Shown here one piece after another: positions 29,832-38,607 of a DNA stretch of 64,000 nucleotides (position 1 is the stretch's first letter; each line of letters opens with the position of its first letter). Under the pieces are notes generated by a model that was given only the letters and a program-made list of their open reading frames with translations, had not been told where the DNA came from and did no database searches. The stretch lies in the NCBI RefSeq assembly GCF_001552415.1, contig NZ_BCRD01000005.1:124001-188000 (forward strand). Reading direction: 5' to 3'. A program made the translations under genes and the position numbers. This stretch comes from Corynebacterium xerosis NBRC 16721 = ATCC 373 (GTDB lineage Bacteria; Actinomycetota; Actinomycetes; Mycobacteriales; Mycobacteriaceae).

Positions 29832-31223
29832 TCATCTGCAGGAGTCGACGAAACTGCGCAGCACCCCGGGCGCTCCCACCGGATGTACGTGCAGGTAGGA
29901 AGCGTGCACACGGCCATCCGGAGACACGAATCCCTCGGTGACCGCGTCGCCGCCCCAGCCCCGCCAGCCCCACGCGGGGCGCCATCCGGCCGCGTGCGCC
30001 GCGGCCGCCGTGTCCTCGTCGAGCCGGGTCTTGTGGAACTCGTGGCCGGTGACGCGTCCGCCCGCGCCGCCGAGCGCGGAATCCGACAGCATGGTCGCCG
30101 TGCGGTAGCCCAGGCTCAGGCGCCCCATCGACGCCGACCCCGGGATGACGCCGCACATGCGGTGCCCGCCCAGCGATTCGAGCAGCCACAGCAGCCCGGC
30201 GCATTCGGCGTGGACCGCGGCGCCGTCGGCGACCATGCGGCGCACGGCCACGGCGAGGTCGTCGCGGGCGGCGAGGTCGGCGGCGTGCTCCTCCGGGAAG
30301 CCGCCGGGGACGACGAGCCCGTCGGCGTCGGGAAGCTCGTCCACCAGCGGATCGAAGATCTCGACCCGCGCGCCGGCTGCGGCGAGCAGTTCGGCGTGCT
30401 CGGCGTAGGCGAAGGTGAACGCGGGGCCTCCGGCGAGCGCGATGCGCGGGCCGGCGTCGGTGCTTGGCGACGTCCCGGCGCCCACCGCGTCCGCCGGGCT
30501 CCATGGTTCGAAGCCGGGCCGCACGGCGGCGAGGCCCAGGACCGCATCGAGGTCGACGTGGCGTTCGACGAGGTCGGCCATCATGGCCACCGCCGCGTGG
30601 GACTCTTCCCCGCCCTCGGCCGCGGTGACCAGGCCAAGGTGGCGCGAGGGGACCTCGATGCCGTCGACGCGCGGGATGGCGCCGAGAACCGGCACCCCGA
30701 CCGCCTCGATCGCCTCGCGGACGACGGATTCGTGCCGGTCGGAGCCCACGCGGTTGATGATGGCGCCGGCGACGTGCACGCGGTCGTCCATCGTCGCGAA
30801 GCCATGCACCAGCGCCGCGGCGGATTGGCTCATGTGGCGGGCGTCGACGACGAGGATGACGGGCATGCCCAACAACCGGGCGATCTGCGCCGTCGATGCG
30901 GCCGCGTCGAGGGGATCGCCGCCGATGCGGCCGTCGAAAAGCCCCATGACGCCCTCCACGACGCCGATGTCGTGGCCCTGCGCACCATGGGCGTACAGCG
31001 GGCCCATGAGATCCGTGCCGCACATGACCGAATCGAGATTGCGGCCCGGTCGGCCGGCCGCGATGGCGTGGTAGCCGGGGTCGATGTAGTCCGGGCCGAC
31101 CTTGAACGGCGCGACCGACATGCGGCGGGCCAGCGCCCCGATGAGGCCGGTGGCGATGGTCGTTTTGCCCGTGCCGGAGGCGGGGGCGGCGATGACGACG
31201 CCGCCGGGGACGCCCGCTACCAC
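29832..31223 (-). CDS. cobB: Cobyrinate / hydrogenobyrinate a,c-diamide synthase
   Basis: Glutamine-dependent amidation of corrin carboxylates. 463 aa. The N-terminal ATP-binding P-loop is APASGTGKTT, with KVGPDYIDPGYH following. The C-terminal glutamine amidotransferase-like domain has VVPGGFPEEH and the nucleophile region HAECAGLLWL. The GTG start at 31221-31223 overlaps the last codons of cobO by 7 nt, so translation is coupled. Confidence 0.94.
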   Translation of the reverse strand: MVAGVPGGVVIAAPASGTGKTTIATGLIGALARRMSVAPFKVGPDYIDPGYHAIAAGRPGRNLDSVMCGTDLMGPLYAHGAQGHDIGVVEGVMGLFDGRIGGDPLDAAASTAQIARLLGMPVILVVDARHMSQSAAALVHGFATMDDRVHVAGAIINRVGSDRHESVVREAIEAVGVPVLGAIPRVDGIEVPSRHLGLVTAAEGGEESHAAVAMMADLVERHVDLDAVLGLAAVRPGFEPWSPADAVGAGTSPSTDAGPRIALAGGPAFTFAYAEHAELLAAAGARVEIFDPLVDELPDADGLVVPGGFPEEHAADLAARDDLAVAVRRMVADGAAVHAECAGLLWLLESLGGHRMCGVIPGSASMGRLSLGYRTATMLSDSALGGAGGRVTGHEFHKTRLDEDTAAAAHAAGWRPAWGWRGWGGDAVTEGFVSPDGRVHASYLHVHPVGAPGVLRSFVDSCR

Positions 31224-31837
31224 TCGATGCCCTTCTGGCCCTTCCGCCCGACGTCCATCGGGTGCTTGACCTTGGTCATCTCGGTGACCAGGTCCGCGAC
31301 GTCGATGAGCTTCGGGTCCGCGTCACGGCCGGTGATGACCACGTGCTGTCGGCCGGGCCGGTTGGCCAGGGTCTCGGCGACGTCGGCGGCGTCGACCCAG
31401 CCCCATTTGATGGGGTAGGTGAACTCGTCGAGGACGTAGAAGTCGTGCTCCTCCGCCAGCAGGCGGCGCTTGATCTCCGCCCATCCCTCGGCGGCGTCGC
31501 GGGCATGGTCCTCGTCGGAGCCCTTCTTCCGCGACCACGACCAGCCCTCGCCCATCTTGTGCCACTGCACGGGCCCGCCTTCGCCGGTGTCGGCATGAAG
31601 TTCGCCGAGCCGCTTGAACACGGTCTCCTCGCCGACCTTCCACTTGGCGGACTTCACGAACTGAAAGACGCCGATGTTCAGCCCCTGGTTCCACGCGCGC
31701 AGCGCCATGCCGAACGCCGCCGTGGACTTGCCCTTGCCGTGCCCGGTGTGGATCGCGGTGATGGGCAGCTGCCGCCGCTGTCGCGTGGTGAGCCCGTCGT
31801 CGGGGATGTTCTTCGGATCAACCTGTCCCTGTGCCAT
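31217..31837 (-). CDS. cobO: Cob(I)yrinic acid a,c-diamide adenosyltransferase
   Basis: Attaches the adenosyl ligand of coenzyme B12. 206 aa from ATG at 31835-31837 (MAQGQVDPKN). P-loop HTGHGKGKSTAAFGMALRA, then VLDEFTYPIKWGW and the C-terminal KHPMDVGRKGQKGIEW typical of CobO/BtuR. The start lacks a clear ribosome-binding site; ATG at 31861 is in frame but overlaps the preceding gene. It sits between an unknown gene and cobB. Confidence 0.93.
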   Translation of the reverse strand: MAQGQVDPKNIPDDGLTTRQRRQLPITAIHTGHGKGKSTAAFGMALRAWNQGLNIGVFQFVKSAKWKVGEETVFKRLGELHADTGEGGPVQWHKMGEGWSWSRKKGSDEDHARDAAEGWAEIKRRLLAEEHDFYVLDEFTYPIKWGWVDAADVAETLANRPGRQHVVITGRDADPKLIDVADLVTEMTKVKHPMDVGRKGQKGIEW

Positions 31838-31847
31838 GTGCGAGATA

Positions 31848-32534
31848 TTAGCCGAGGTCATCGGGGCCGGTTGCCCCGCCCGCGCCCTGCGACTTCCGCC
31901 ACTCTTCGCGGGCCGCCTCGAACGCCGCACGGGACCGGACCTGCACGCTGGTCACCTCGGGGGCGGGCCCGCGCACCGCCGCAACGAGGCCCCGCAGCCG
32001 GCCGACCGCGGCGGCGACCTCCGGGTCGTTGTCGGCATGCTTGGCGACGGTCGCCCGCGGAATGTCCGCCGTCCACCGAGAATCACCGAAGGGCACGTGA
32101 TCGGGGTTGACCCCGTCGTAGTCCAAGTCGGCCTCGCCCGTGCCCGCCTGGGCCAGGCCGTCGAGGGCATCGAGGATGATTGCCAGCTTTTCGTCCTCGT
32201 CGGCCATGTCGGCGTCGTCGTCGAAACGGCCCTTCGGATCGCCGGTGAACCACGCGGTGATCTTGTACAGGTCCTTGTCCGCCGGCGGCGTCGCTCCCCG
32301 GTTGAGCTCCTTCCACTGGTCGATCAGGTGCCAGTGGTCCTCGTCGCCGCCCTCCTCGACTTCGGCGACGTCGAACCCCGCATCGACCGCTCCGAGATGA
32401 GCCCCGATCGCCAGAGCCAGCCGTCCGAGCAAGAGGTCGGCCCGCCACCGTTCGGCGAAAATGACGATGTCGATGACGTTGACGGAGATGGTGTCGGCTG
32501 AATCGGCGTGCTCTGCGCTCATGCCCGCGAGCAT
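31848..32534 (-). CDS. Unknown protein within the cobalamin/chelatase operon
   Basis: About 228 residues, no family recognised. It is soluble and acidic in the middle (RFDDDADMADEDEK), with a hydrophobic N-terminal stretch (DTISVNVIDIVIFAER), a central tryptophan segment (DEDHWHLIDQWKELN) and an Ala/Arg-rich C-terminal helix. It starts 8 bp after the chelatase stop and ends 10 bp before cobO, so it is co-transcribed with them. ATG at 32520-32522 is an alternative start. In M. tuberculosis the chelatase and cobO are direct neighbours, so this gene is an insertion relative to that order. Confidence 0.7.
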   Translation of the reverse strand: MLAGMSAEHADSADTISVNVIDIVIFAERWRADLLLGRLALAIGAHLGAVDAGFDVAEVEEGGDEDHWHLIDQWKELNRGATPPADKDLYKITAWFTGDPKGRFDDDADMADEDEKLAIILDALDGLAQAGTGEADLDYDGVNPDHVPFGDSRWTADIPRATVAKHADNDPEVAAAVGRLRGLVAAVRGPAPEVTSVQVRSRAAFEAAREEWRKSQGAGGATGPDDLG

Positions 32535-32542
32535 ACGGCCCC

Positions 32543-33322
32543 CTACCCCGCCGCCACCGCCGCCCTGACGACGCCGGCCACCGAGTCCGAGCTGAGCTCC
32601 CCGATGCGAAGGCACGGGGCGCCCAGGTGGTCGGCCAGCTCCGTGGCCAGGCCCAGGCGGACGCGCCCCGATTCGCAGTCGACGACGATCGCACCGGCCA
32701 GTCCTCTGCGCCGAATCGCGTCGGCCACCGCCCGGGCGCCGTCCCTGCCACCGGACGACGTCGCGCGGCCGTCCGAGAGCACCACGAGCATCGCCCGCCG
32801 AGCCGGATCCCGGCGGTGCTCCCGCTCGATCAGCTCGCGGGCCTTGTCCAGCCCCGCGGCAAGCGGCGTCCGACCTCCGGTGCGCACGTCGCCGAGGCGC
32901 CGACTCGCGGCCACCGTCGACTTCGTCGGCGGCAACTCCACCGTCGCGCCGTCACCGCGGAAAGTCACCACCGCCACGCGGTCGCGCCGCTGGTAGGCGT
33001 CGCGAAGCAATGACTGGACGGCTCCCGTCACGGCTTCGAGTCGGTCACGGGCGGCCATCGACCCGGAGGCGTCGACCAGGAACACGATGAGGTTCGACTC
33101 GCGACCCTCCCGCTCGGATCCGCGCAGGTCCGCTCCGGCGAGTGCGACCATGCCGTCTTCGAGGCCGGCGCCGCGCTCGGCGGCGGCGAGCACCGTGCCC
33201 GGCACGTGCACTCCTCGGCCATTCCGCACCGCCCGGATGTCGCGGCCCCTCGGTCCCTTCGCGCGCCCTCGACGGCCGTCGGCCCCTTCGCCGACGCCGT
33301 CGAGCAGCAGCGTCCTAGCCGC
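32543..33322 (-). CDS. chlD: Chelatase medium-subunit part: VWA domain, read after a +1 shift
   Basis: 259 residues beginning at Ala 33322 if the ribosome skips one base after the TTT at 33324-33326. It opens with the conserved [18 protein letters not shown] stretch of BchD/ChlD-type proteins. The VWA domain follows: metal-site motif [13 protein letters not shown], then [13 protein letters not shown] and [12 protein letters not shown]. No ATG, GTG or TTG lies near the start of the conserved region in this frame. A GTG at 33203-33205 with GAGGAG upstream could start a 220-aa product, but it would lose conserved residues. Joined to the upstream part, the protein would be 613 aa, close to single-frame M. 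tuberculosis Rv2850c. Confidence 0.8.
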   Translation of the reverse strand, partial: AARTLLLDGVGEGADGRRGRAKGPRGRDIRAVRNGRGVHVPGTVLAAAERGAGLEDGMVALAGADLRGSEREGRESNLIVFLVDASGSMAARDRLEAVTGAVQSLLRDAYQRRDRVAVVTFRGDGATVELPPTKSTVAASRRLGDVRTGGRTPLAAGLDKARELIEREHRRDPARRAMLVVLSDGRATSSGGRDGARAVADAIRRRGLAGAIVVDCESGRVRLGLATELADHLGAPCLRIGELSSDSVAGVVRAAVAAG

Positions 33323-33329
33323 GAAAGGG
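33268..33329 (-). other. Candidate programmed +1 frameshift site with stem-loop
   Basis: Zero frame reads GAT CCC TTT CGC GGC TAG. At CCC TTT C both tRNAs can re-pair one base on (CCC to CCT, TTT to TTC), entering the VWA frame as GCG GCT AGG. Ten bases after the TAG a stem-loop starts: CTCGACGGC plus GTCGGC (33290-33304) pairs with GCCGAC plus GCCGTCGAG (33268-33283), 15 pairs with one bulged G and a 6-nt loop. Slip-prone site, early stop and strong structure together resemble a recoding signal. Confidence 0.6.
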
Positions 33330-34385
33330 ATCGCCCAGGCGGGCAGTACCTCCCGTCGGCGCGGGGGCCTGCGGCTGTTCCGGGGCAGGTTCCCCGCTTG
33401 ACGACGGGTCGACGTCCCCGCCCTCCGGCCGTTCGCTTTCCTCGGGCCGCTCCGACTCATCGGGGAACCGGTCCTCCGCGCGATCGAGGGCCTCGTCGAG
33501 GTCCGACTGGTCGACGCCCGGTTCATCGAAGGGGTCGCGGCGTCGACGGTGCGGCAACGCGAGCTCCGCGGCGACGCGGATGTCCTCCGAATCGATCTCC
33601 GCCGCCCCGCGCCACGCGGCATGGGCGCGGGCGGTCCGCGCGATGACCAGGTCCGCACGCATGCCGTCGACGTCGAAGTCGGCGCACAGCGAAGCGATGC
33701 GGGACAAGTGCACGTCGCGCAGCGGGATCTCCCCGACCAGCGCACGGGCCCGGGCCAGGCGGTCGCGCAGATCGCCGTCGGCCTCCGCCCACTGCGCCGC
33801 GAAGGCGCGGGGATCGGACTCGTAGGCCAGGCGGCGCCGCATGATCTCCACCCGCACCTCCGGGTCACGCGACGCCGCGACGTCGACGGCCAGGCCGAAA
33901 CGGTCGAGCAGCTGCGGGCGCAGCTCGCCCTCCTCCGGGTTCATGGTCCCCACCAGCACGAAGGACGCTTCCTCCACATGGGACACCCCGTCGCGCTCCA
34001 CGGTGACCCGGCCCGTGGCGGCGGCGTCGAGAAGCACGTCCACCAGATGATCCGCGAGCAGATTGACCTCGTCGACGTAGAGCACTCCCCCGTCGGCGCG
34101 CGACAGCAGGCCCGGGTGGAACTCCGCATGACCGGTCGTCAGCACCGACTCCACGTCGATGGAACCGACCACCCGATCCTCCGTCGCCCCCAGCGGCAGA
34201 TCGACCACCGCCCCCTTGGGCAGCAGCGGCCCCAGGGCACGCACGGCGGTGGTCTTCGCGGTGCCCTTCTCCCCGCGCACCACCACACCGCCGATGCCCG
34301 GCGAAATGGCGGTCAGCAGCAGCGCGAGACGGAGGCGGTCCTGGCCCACGATGGCCGAAAACGGGAAACCCGGAAAGGCAGACAT
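33315..34385 (-). CDS. chlD: Mg/Co chelatase AAA+ subunit part (ChlI/BchI-like), zero-frame product
   Basis: 356 residues of a chelatase ATPase. Walker A is [17 protein letters not shown], Walker [13 protein letters not shown], and the arginine finger region [14 protein letters not shown]. The C-terminal 80 residues are an acidic Pro/Glu linker ending at TAG 33315-33317. In cobalamin makers such proteins power cobalt insertion together with CobN, which is not in this window. The ATG at 34383-34385 opens [18 protein letters not shown]; an ATG four codons earlier is possible. It is first in the cob operon, behind the mqo terminator. Confidence 0.9.
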   Translation of the reverse strand: MSAFPGFPFSAIVGQDRLRLALLLTAISPGIGGVVVRGEKGTAKTTAVRALGPLLPKGAVVDLPLGATEDRVVGSIDVESVLTTGHAEFHPGLLSRADGGVLYVDEVNLLADHLVDVLLDAAATGRVTVERDGVSHVEEASFVLVGTMNPEEGELRPQLLDRFGLAVDVAASRDPEVRVEIMRRRLAYESDPRAFAAQWAEADGDLRDRLARARALVGEIPLRDVHLSRIASLCADFDVDGMRADLVIARTARAHAAWRGAAEIDSEDIRVAAELALPHRRRRDPFDEPGVDQSDLDEALDRAEDRFPDESERPEESERPEGGDVDPSSSGEPAPEQPQAPAPTGGTARLGDPFRG

Positions 34386-34415
34386 GCAGTCATTCATACC
34401 CTGCGGCGAAAAGCC

Positions 34416-34459
34416 GTCGGCGGCGGACCCCCGTGATGCCACGGGGATCCGCCGCCGAC
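34416..34459 (-). terminator. Intrinsic terminator after mqo
   Basis: GTCGGCGGCGGA pairs with TCCGCCGCCGAC, then CCCCGT with ACGGGG across one mismatch, around a 6-nt loop: 18 pairs. On the minus strand it is followed by GGCTTTTCGCC. It lies 23 bp past the mqo stop and insulates mqo from the chelatase operon. Confidence 0.85.
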
Positions 34460-34482
34460 TGCGACGTGCGGTGCTTCGGCGA

Positions 34483-35979
34483 CTAGCGCTCCAGCTTCAG
34501 AGCCTTCTGCGAGGCGTCCCAGACCTTCTTGTACAGGGCGGTGTCCTCGGAAAGCTTAGTGCCGTAGGAGGGCACGAGCTCCTTGATCTTCGGGGTCCAG
34601 GCGCTCATCTTGTCGCCGAAGCAGCGCTCCAGCAGCTCGATCATCACGGCCGGGGCGATGGAGGCACCCGGGGACGCGCCCATCAGGCCGGCGATGGAAC
34701 CGTCGGCGGAGTTGATGACCGCAGTGCCGAACTCCAGGGTGCCGAACTTCGGCGCCTTGGCGGGCTTGATCACCTGGACGCGCTGGCCGGCGTTGACGAT
34801 CTCCCAGTCCTCGTCGCGGGCGTTGGGCACGTACTCGCGCAGGGACTCGACGCGGGCGGCGTGGTTCTTGATGACCTCGGTGATCAGGTACTTGGTCAGG
34901 CCCATCTCATGGACGCCGACGCCGAGCAGCGTGGTCAGGTTGTGCGGGCGCAGCGACTTCGGCAGATCGGTGAACTTGCCCTGCTTCAGGAACTTCGGGG
35001 TCCAACCGGCGTAGGGGCCGAACAACAGGCCCTTCTTGCCGTCGATGACGCGGGTGTCCAGGTGCGGCACGGACATCGGCGGGGTGCCGACGGACGCCTT
35101 GCCGTAGACCTTCGCGGAGTGCTTCTCGATGAGCTCCTCGTTGGTGCAGCGCAGCCACTGGCCGGACACCGGGAAGCCGCCGTAGCCCTTGATCTCCGGG
35201 ATGCCGGCCTTCTGCAGCAGCGGCAGGGCGTTGCCGCCGGCGCCGACGAACACGAAGTTCGCCCGGACGGTGCGGGTGTCGCCGGTGTGCATGTTCTTCA
35301 CCGTGATGACCCACTTGGAGCCCTCGCGGGTGATGTTCTTGACCTCGTGGCCGTAGCGGATCTCGGTGCCGCGGTCGGACAGGGCCGCCAGGTACTGCTT
35401 GGTCAGGGCGCCGAAGTTGACGTCCGTGCCGTTGGGGTTGCGGATCGCGGAGACCGGGGTGGAGAAGTCGCGGCCCTCGGCCATCAGCGGCAGGTACTCC
35501 GCGAAACGGTCGTGGTCCTCGATGAGCTCCTGGTCGTGGAACAGGGGCTCGTCGTTCAGCGCGTCGAAGCGGCGGCGCATGAACGCCATCTGCTCCGGGC
35601 CCTGGGCGAAGGTGGTGTGGTCGACGGCGTTGATGAACGCGCGCGGGTCGGTGATGACGCCGTCCTCGACCAGGTTGGTCCACAGCTGGCGGGAGACCTG
35701 GAACTGCTCGTTGATCTTCAGCGCCTTGTCGACGTTGACCACGCCGTTGACCTCGGGCGTGTAGTTGAGCTCGCACAGCGCCGCGTGGCCGGTGCCGGCG
35801 TTGTTCCACGGCGAGGAGGACTCCTCCGCGGGCTGGTCCAGGCGCTCGAAGATGACCTGGGACCAACCGGGCTCGAGTTCCGTGAGGAGCACGCCGAGCG
35901 TGGCGCTCATGACGCCCGCACCGATCAGGGCAACGTCGACTTCGTCACCGACGGTGGCGGGAAGATTGTTTTCAGACAC
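34483..35979 (-). CDS. mqo: Malate:quinone oxidoreductase
   Basis: FAD-dependent, membrane-associated oxidation of malate to oxaloacetate with electrons passed to quinone. 498 aa; dinucleotide motif [15 protein letters not shown] at the N-terminus and family blocks [18 protein letters not shown] and [24 protein letters not shown] at 35977-35979 ([10 protein letters not shown]) is chosen because AAGGA lies 11 nt upstream; ATG at 35989-35991 adds four residues but abuts that site. The M. tuberculosis order mqo-hydrolase-mtr is kept. Confidence 0.95.
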   Translation of the reverse strand: MSENNLPATVGDEVDVALIGAGVMSATLGVLLTELEPGWSQVIFERLDQPAEESSSPWNNAGTGHAALCELNYTPEVNGVVNVDKALKINEQFQVSRQLWTNLVEDGVITDPRAFINAVDHTTFAQGPEQMAFMRRRFDALNDEPLFHDQELIEDHDRFAEYLPLMAEGRDFSTPVSAIRNPNGTDVNFGALTKQYLAALSDRGTEIRYGHEVKNITREGSKWVITVKNMHTGDTRTVRANFVFVGAGGNALPLLQKAGIPEIKGYGGFPVSGQWLRCTNEELIEKHSAKVYGKASVGTPPMSVPHLDTRVIDGKKGLLFGPYAGWTPKFLKQGKFTDLPKSLRPHNLTTLLGVGVHEMGLTKYLITEVIKNHAARVESLREYVPNARDEDWEIVNAGQRVQVIKPAKAPKFGTLEFGTAVINSADGSIAGLMGASPGASIAPAVMIELLERCFGDKMSAWTPKIKELVPSYGTKLSEDTALYKKVWDASQKALKLER

Positions 35980-36108
35980 TGCGGTCAACATCCTTCATGG
36001 CTAGGTAATCGGGCGGCGCACGCACGTCCCCCGGACTGACACACTGTTCTCATCCATTCTGTCACAACCCCGCCGACACCCCCAGAATGTGCCGCTAGGC
36101 TGTGGCCC

Positions 36109-37128
36109 GTGACCATCAATGACCCGTTCCCCCCCACCCCCGAATGGACACCGGGGCTCATGGGCGAAGAATTCCCCGAAACCGTCCTCGAACTGGGCGA
36201 AGATCCCGACGGAGAGTCCGACGTCGTCGCCACCGTGATCCGTTTCACGCCGCCCGGCACGGACCCCGCGGAGTTCGCGCACCGCCCGGCGGTGCTGTGG
36301 ATCCATGGCATGAGCGACTATTTCTTCCACGAACACGTGGCCCGCGTCCTCGATGACGCCGGCTACGCGTTCTACGCCGTCGACCTCCGCAAGTGCGGCC
36401 GGTCGCGGCGCGAGGGACAGCGGTGGCACCACGTCACCGATATGAGGCTTTACGACGTCGACCTGGACGCAGCAGCGGCGCTGATTCTCGGGGCGGGCCA
36501 CCCGACGCTGTCGCCGTTGGCGCATTCGACCGGCGGCCTCGTCGCGGCGCTGTGGCTCGACGGCCTGCGCACGCGCGACCCGAAAACGCATGCGGCCATC
36601 GCCGGGGCGGTGCTCAACAGCCCCTGGCTGGATCTGCAGTATCCCCGGTTGCAGCGGACCGTCGTCAAGCTGGCCACCCGCGTCATGGCGCGGCGCGCAC
36701 CCGACCGCCTGACGCCGGACAAGGGGCTTAAGGGCTACGGCCGGTCGATCTTCAAGGGCGAGCACGGCGACTGGGATTTCGACGTCATGCTCAAGCCGGT
36801 CGCCGGCCACGTGAAGTCGTGGTCGTGGCTCGATGCGGTGCTGCGGGCGCAGCGGCGCGTCCACCGCGGCATCGAGGTCGGGGTGCCGTGCATCGTGCTG
36901 CATTCGGACCGGTCCATCCTCAACCAGGACTGGTCCCCGGCGCTGGATACGGCGGACGCGGTGCTCGACGTGGAACAGATCCGGGCGCGGACGCGTTGTC
37001 TCGGGAGTGGCGCGAGGTCCCGGACCATCCCGGGCGCCCGCCACGACGTGTTCCTGTCCAAGGACCACGCTCGTGCGCAGGCACTGTCGGAGACGATCCT
37101 GTTCCTCGATGCCGTCAACGGGCGCTGA
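36109..37128 (+). CDS. Alpha/beta-hydrolase, lysophospholipase-like
   Basis: 339 aa cytosolic serine hydrolase of the monoacylglycerol lipase/lysophospholipase group. Oxyanion motif LWIHGMSDYFF; nucleophile elbow AHSTGG, a variant of GxSxG with His in the first position. The C-terminal His of the triad is probably in IPGARHDVF. GTG start at 36109. It diverges from mqo, lies 57 bp upstream of mtr on the same strand, and matches M. tuberculosis Rv2854 by position. Substrate unknown. Confidence 0.85.
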   Translation: MTINDPFPPTPEWTPGLMGEEFPETVLELGEDPDGESDVVATVIRFTPPGTDPAEFAHRPAVLWIHGMSDYFFHEHVARVLDDAGYAFYAVDLRKCGRSRREGQRWHHVTDMRLYDVDLDAAAALILGAGHPTLSPLAHSTGGLVAALWLDGLRTRDPKTHAAIAGAVLNSPWLDLQYPRLQRTVVKLATRVMARRAPDRLTPDKGLKGYGRSIFKGEHGDWDFDVMLKPVAGHVKSWSWLDAVLRAQRRVHRGIEVGVPCIVLHSDRSILNQDWSPALDTADAVLDVEQIRARTRCLGSGARSRTIPGARHDVFLSKDHARAQALSETILFLDAVNGR

Positions 37129-37185
37129 CGCCGCGCCCGGAACCTGGCCACCTTCCGCCCGACCCCTTCCCCACGAGGAGATGCA

Positions 37186-38607
37186 TTGAGCACCGACACC
37201 GCCCGGCATTACGACCTGATCATCATCGGCACCGGATCGGGCAATTCGATCCCGTCGCCCGCTTTCGATGACGTGAGCATCGCGCTGGTGGAGGAAGGCC
37301 GCTTCGGCGGCACGTGCCTCAACGTCGGCTGCATCCCCACGAAGATGTACGTGCTGGCCGCCGACGCCGCACGCAACGTCTCCGAGGCCGCGCGACTGGG
37401 CGTCCACGCCCACGTCGATTCGATCGACTGGGACTCGATCAAGGAGCGCGTCTTCGCCAAGCGCATCGACGCCATCGCCGACGGCGGAGAGGCGTACCGG
37501 CGCGGCCCGCAGACGCCGAACATCGACGTCTACGACCGCCACGCGGTCTTCGTCGGCCCCCGCCGCATCCGCACGGGCCAGGGCGACGAAGAAATGGAGA
37601 TCACGGCCGACCAGATCATCATCGCGGCCGGTTCCCGCACCAAGGTCCCCGGTTTCGTCCGCGAGTCGGGCGTGAAGTACCGGACCAACAACGACATCAT
37701 GCGGCTGGAGAAGCTGCCGGAGGAGATGATCATCCTCGGCGGCGGGTTCATCGCCACCGAGTTCGCCCACGTCTTCTCGTCGCTGGGCGTGAAGGTCCAC
37801 GTCATCGTCCGTTCCGGCGCGATGAACCGCGAGTCGGACGCCGAGGTGTCTAAGCGGTTCACCGAGGTCGCCTCCCGCGATTGGGACGTGCGGCTGAACA
37901 CCCTCATCGACGATCTGCGCGAGGAGACCGATGAGTCGGGCGAGACCGTCGCCGTCGCCTCCCTGTCGGACGGCACCGAAGTCCGCGGCGGCGTTTTCCT
38001 CGTCGCCACCGGCCGCGTGCCCAACGGCGATCTGATGAAGCTGGCCGCCGGCGGCATCGAGATGCACGACGACCGCCGCATCGTCGTCGACGAGCATGGC
38101 CGCACCACCGCCGAGGGCGTGTGGGCGCTGGGCGACGTGTCCAGCCCGCACCTGCTCAAGCACATCGCCAACCACGAGGCGAAGGTCGTCTTCCACAACG
38201 TTCTCAACCCGGATGACCTGCGGTCCTTCGATCACCGGTACGTCCCCTCGGCCGTGTTCTCGCACCCGCAGATCGGCCAGGTCGGCATGACCGAGGACGA
38301 GGCCCGCGAATGGGCGGAGGCCAATGGCACCGATGTCACGGTCAAGGTGCAGAACTACGGCGACGTGGCCTACGGCTGGGCGCTGGAGGACCGCGACGGA
38401 TTCGCGAAGCTCATCGCCGACAAGAAGACCGGCCGCCTGCTGGGCGCCCACTTCATCGGCGAGCAGGCCGCGACGCTGGTCCAGCAGTGCATCCAGATGA
38501 TGGCGTTCGAGCAGGACGTCCGCGAGGTCGTGGCCAAGCAGCACTGGATCCACCCGGCGCTGCCCGAGGTCATCGAAAACGCGATCCTCGGCCTCGAGTT
38601 CAACTAG
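37186..38607 (+). CDS. mtr: Mycothione reductase
   Basis: NADPH/FAD enzyme that regenerates mycothiol from its disulfide, part of actinobacterial redox defence. 473 aa with FAD motif IIIGTGSGN, redox-active GGTCLNVGCIPTKM, NAD(P) motif IILGGGFIATEFAH, and the C-terminal active-site HWIHPALPEV. The TTG start at 37186 has GAGGAG 5 nt upstream. Its TAG stop shares the palindrome CTAG with the stop of the convergent lipase gene. Confidence 0.95.
   Translation: MSTDTARHYDLIIIGTGSGNSIPSPAFDDVSIALVEEGRFGGTCLNVGCIPTKMYVLAADAARNVSEAARLGVHAHVDSIDWDSIKERVFAKRIDAIADGGEAYRRGPQTPNIDVYDRHAVFVGPRRIRTGQGDEEMEITADQIIIAAGSRTKVPGFVRESGVKYRTNNDIMRLEKLPEEMIILGGGFIATEFAHVFSSLGVKVHVIVRSGAMNRESDAEVSKRFTEVASRDWDVRLNTLIDDLREETDESGETVAVASLSDGTEVRGGVFLVATGRVPNGDLMKLAAGGIEMHDDRRIVVDEHGRTTAEGVWALGDVSSPHLLKHIANHEAKVVFHNVLNPDDLRSFDHRYVPSAVFSHPQIGQVGMTEDEAREWAEANGTDVTVKVQNYGDVAYGWALEDRDGFAKLIADKKTGRLLGAHFIGEQAATLVQQCIQMMAFEQDVREVVAKQHWIHPALPEVIENAILGLEFN

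Noticed and set aside
29832..31223. GGTTCGA-type tRNA T-loop near 30484
   Set aside because: Inside cobB coding sequence, without acceptor or anticodon stems; no tRNA was found in the window.
32543..33205. VWA protein as an independent gene starting at GTG 33205
   Set aside because: The GTG has a GAGGAG site, but the start would drop the conserved [18 protein letters not shown] segment, so fusion by frameshift explains the conservation better. Not excluded as a second product.
34386..34482. Cobalamin riboswitch before the chelatase-cob operon
   Set aside because: The 97 bp upstream are filled by the mqo terminator; no B12-box-like sequence is present.
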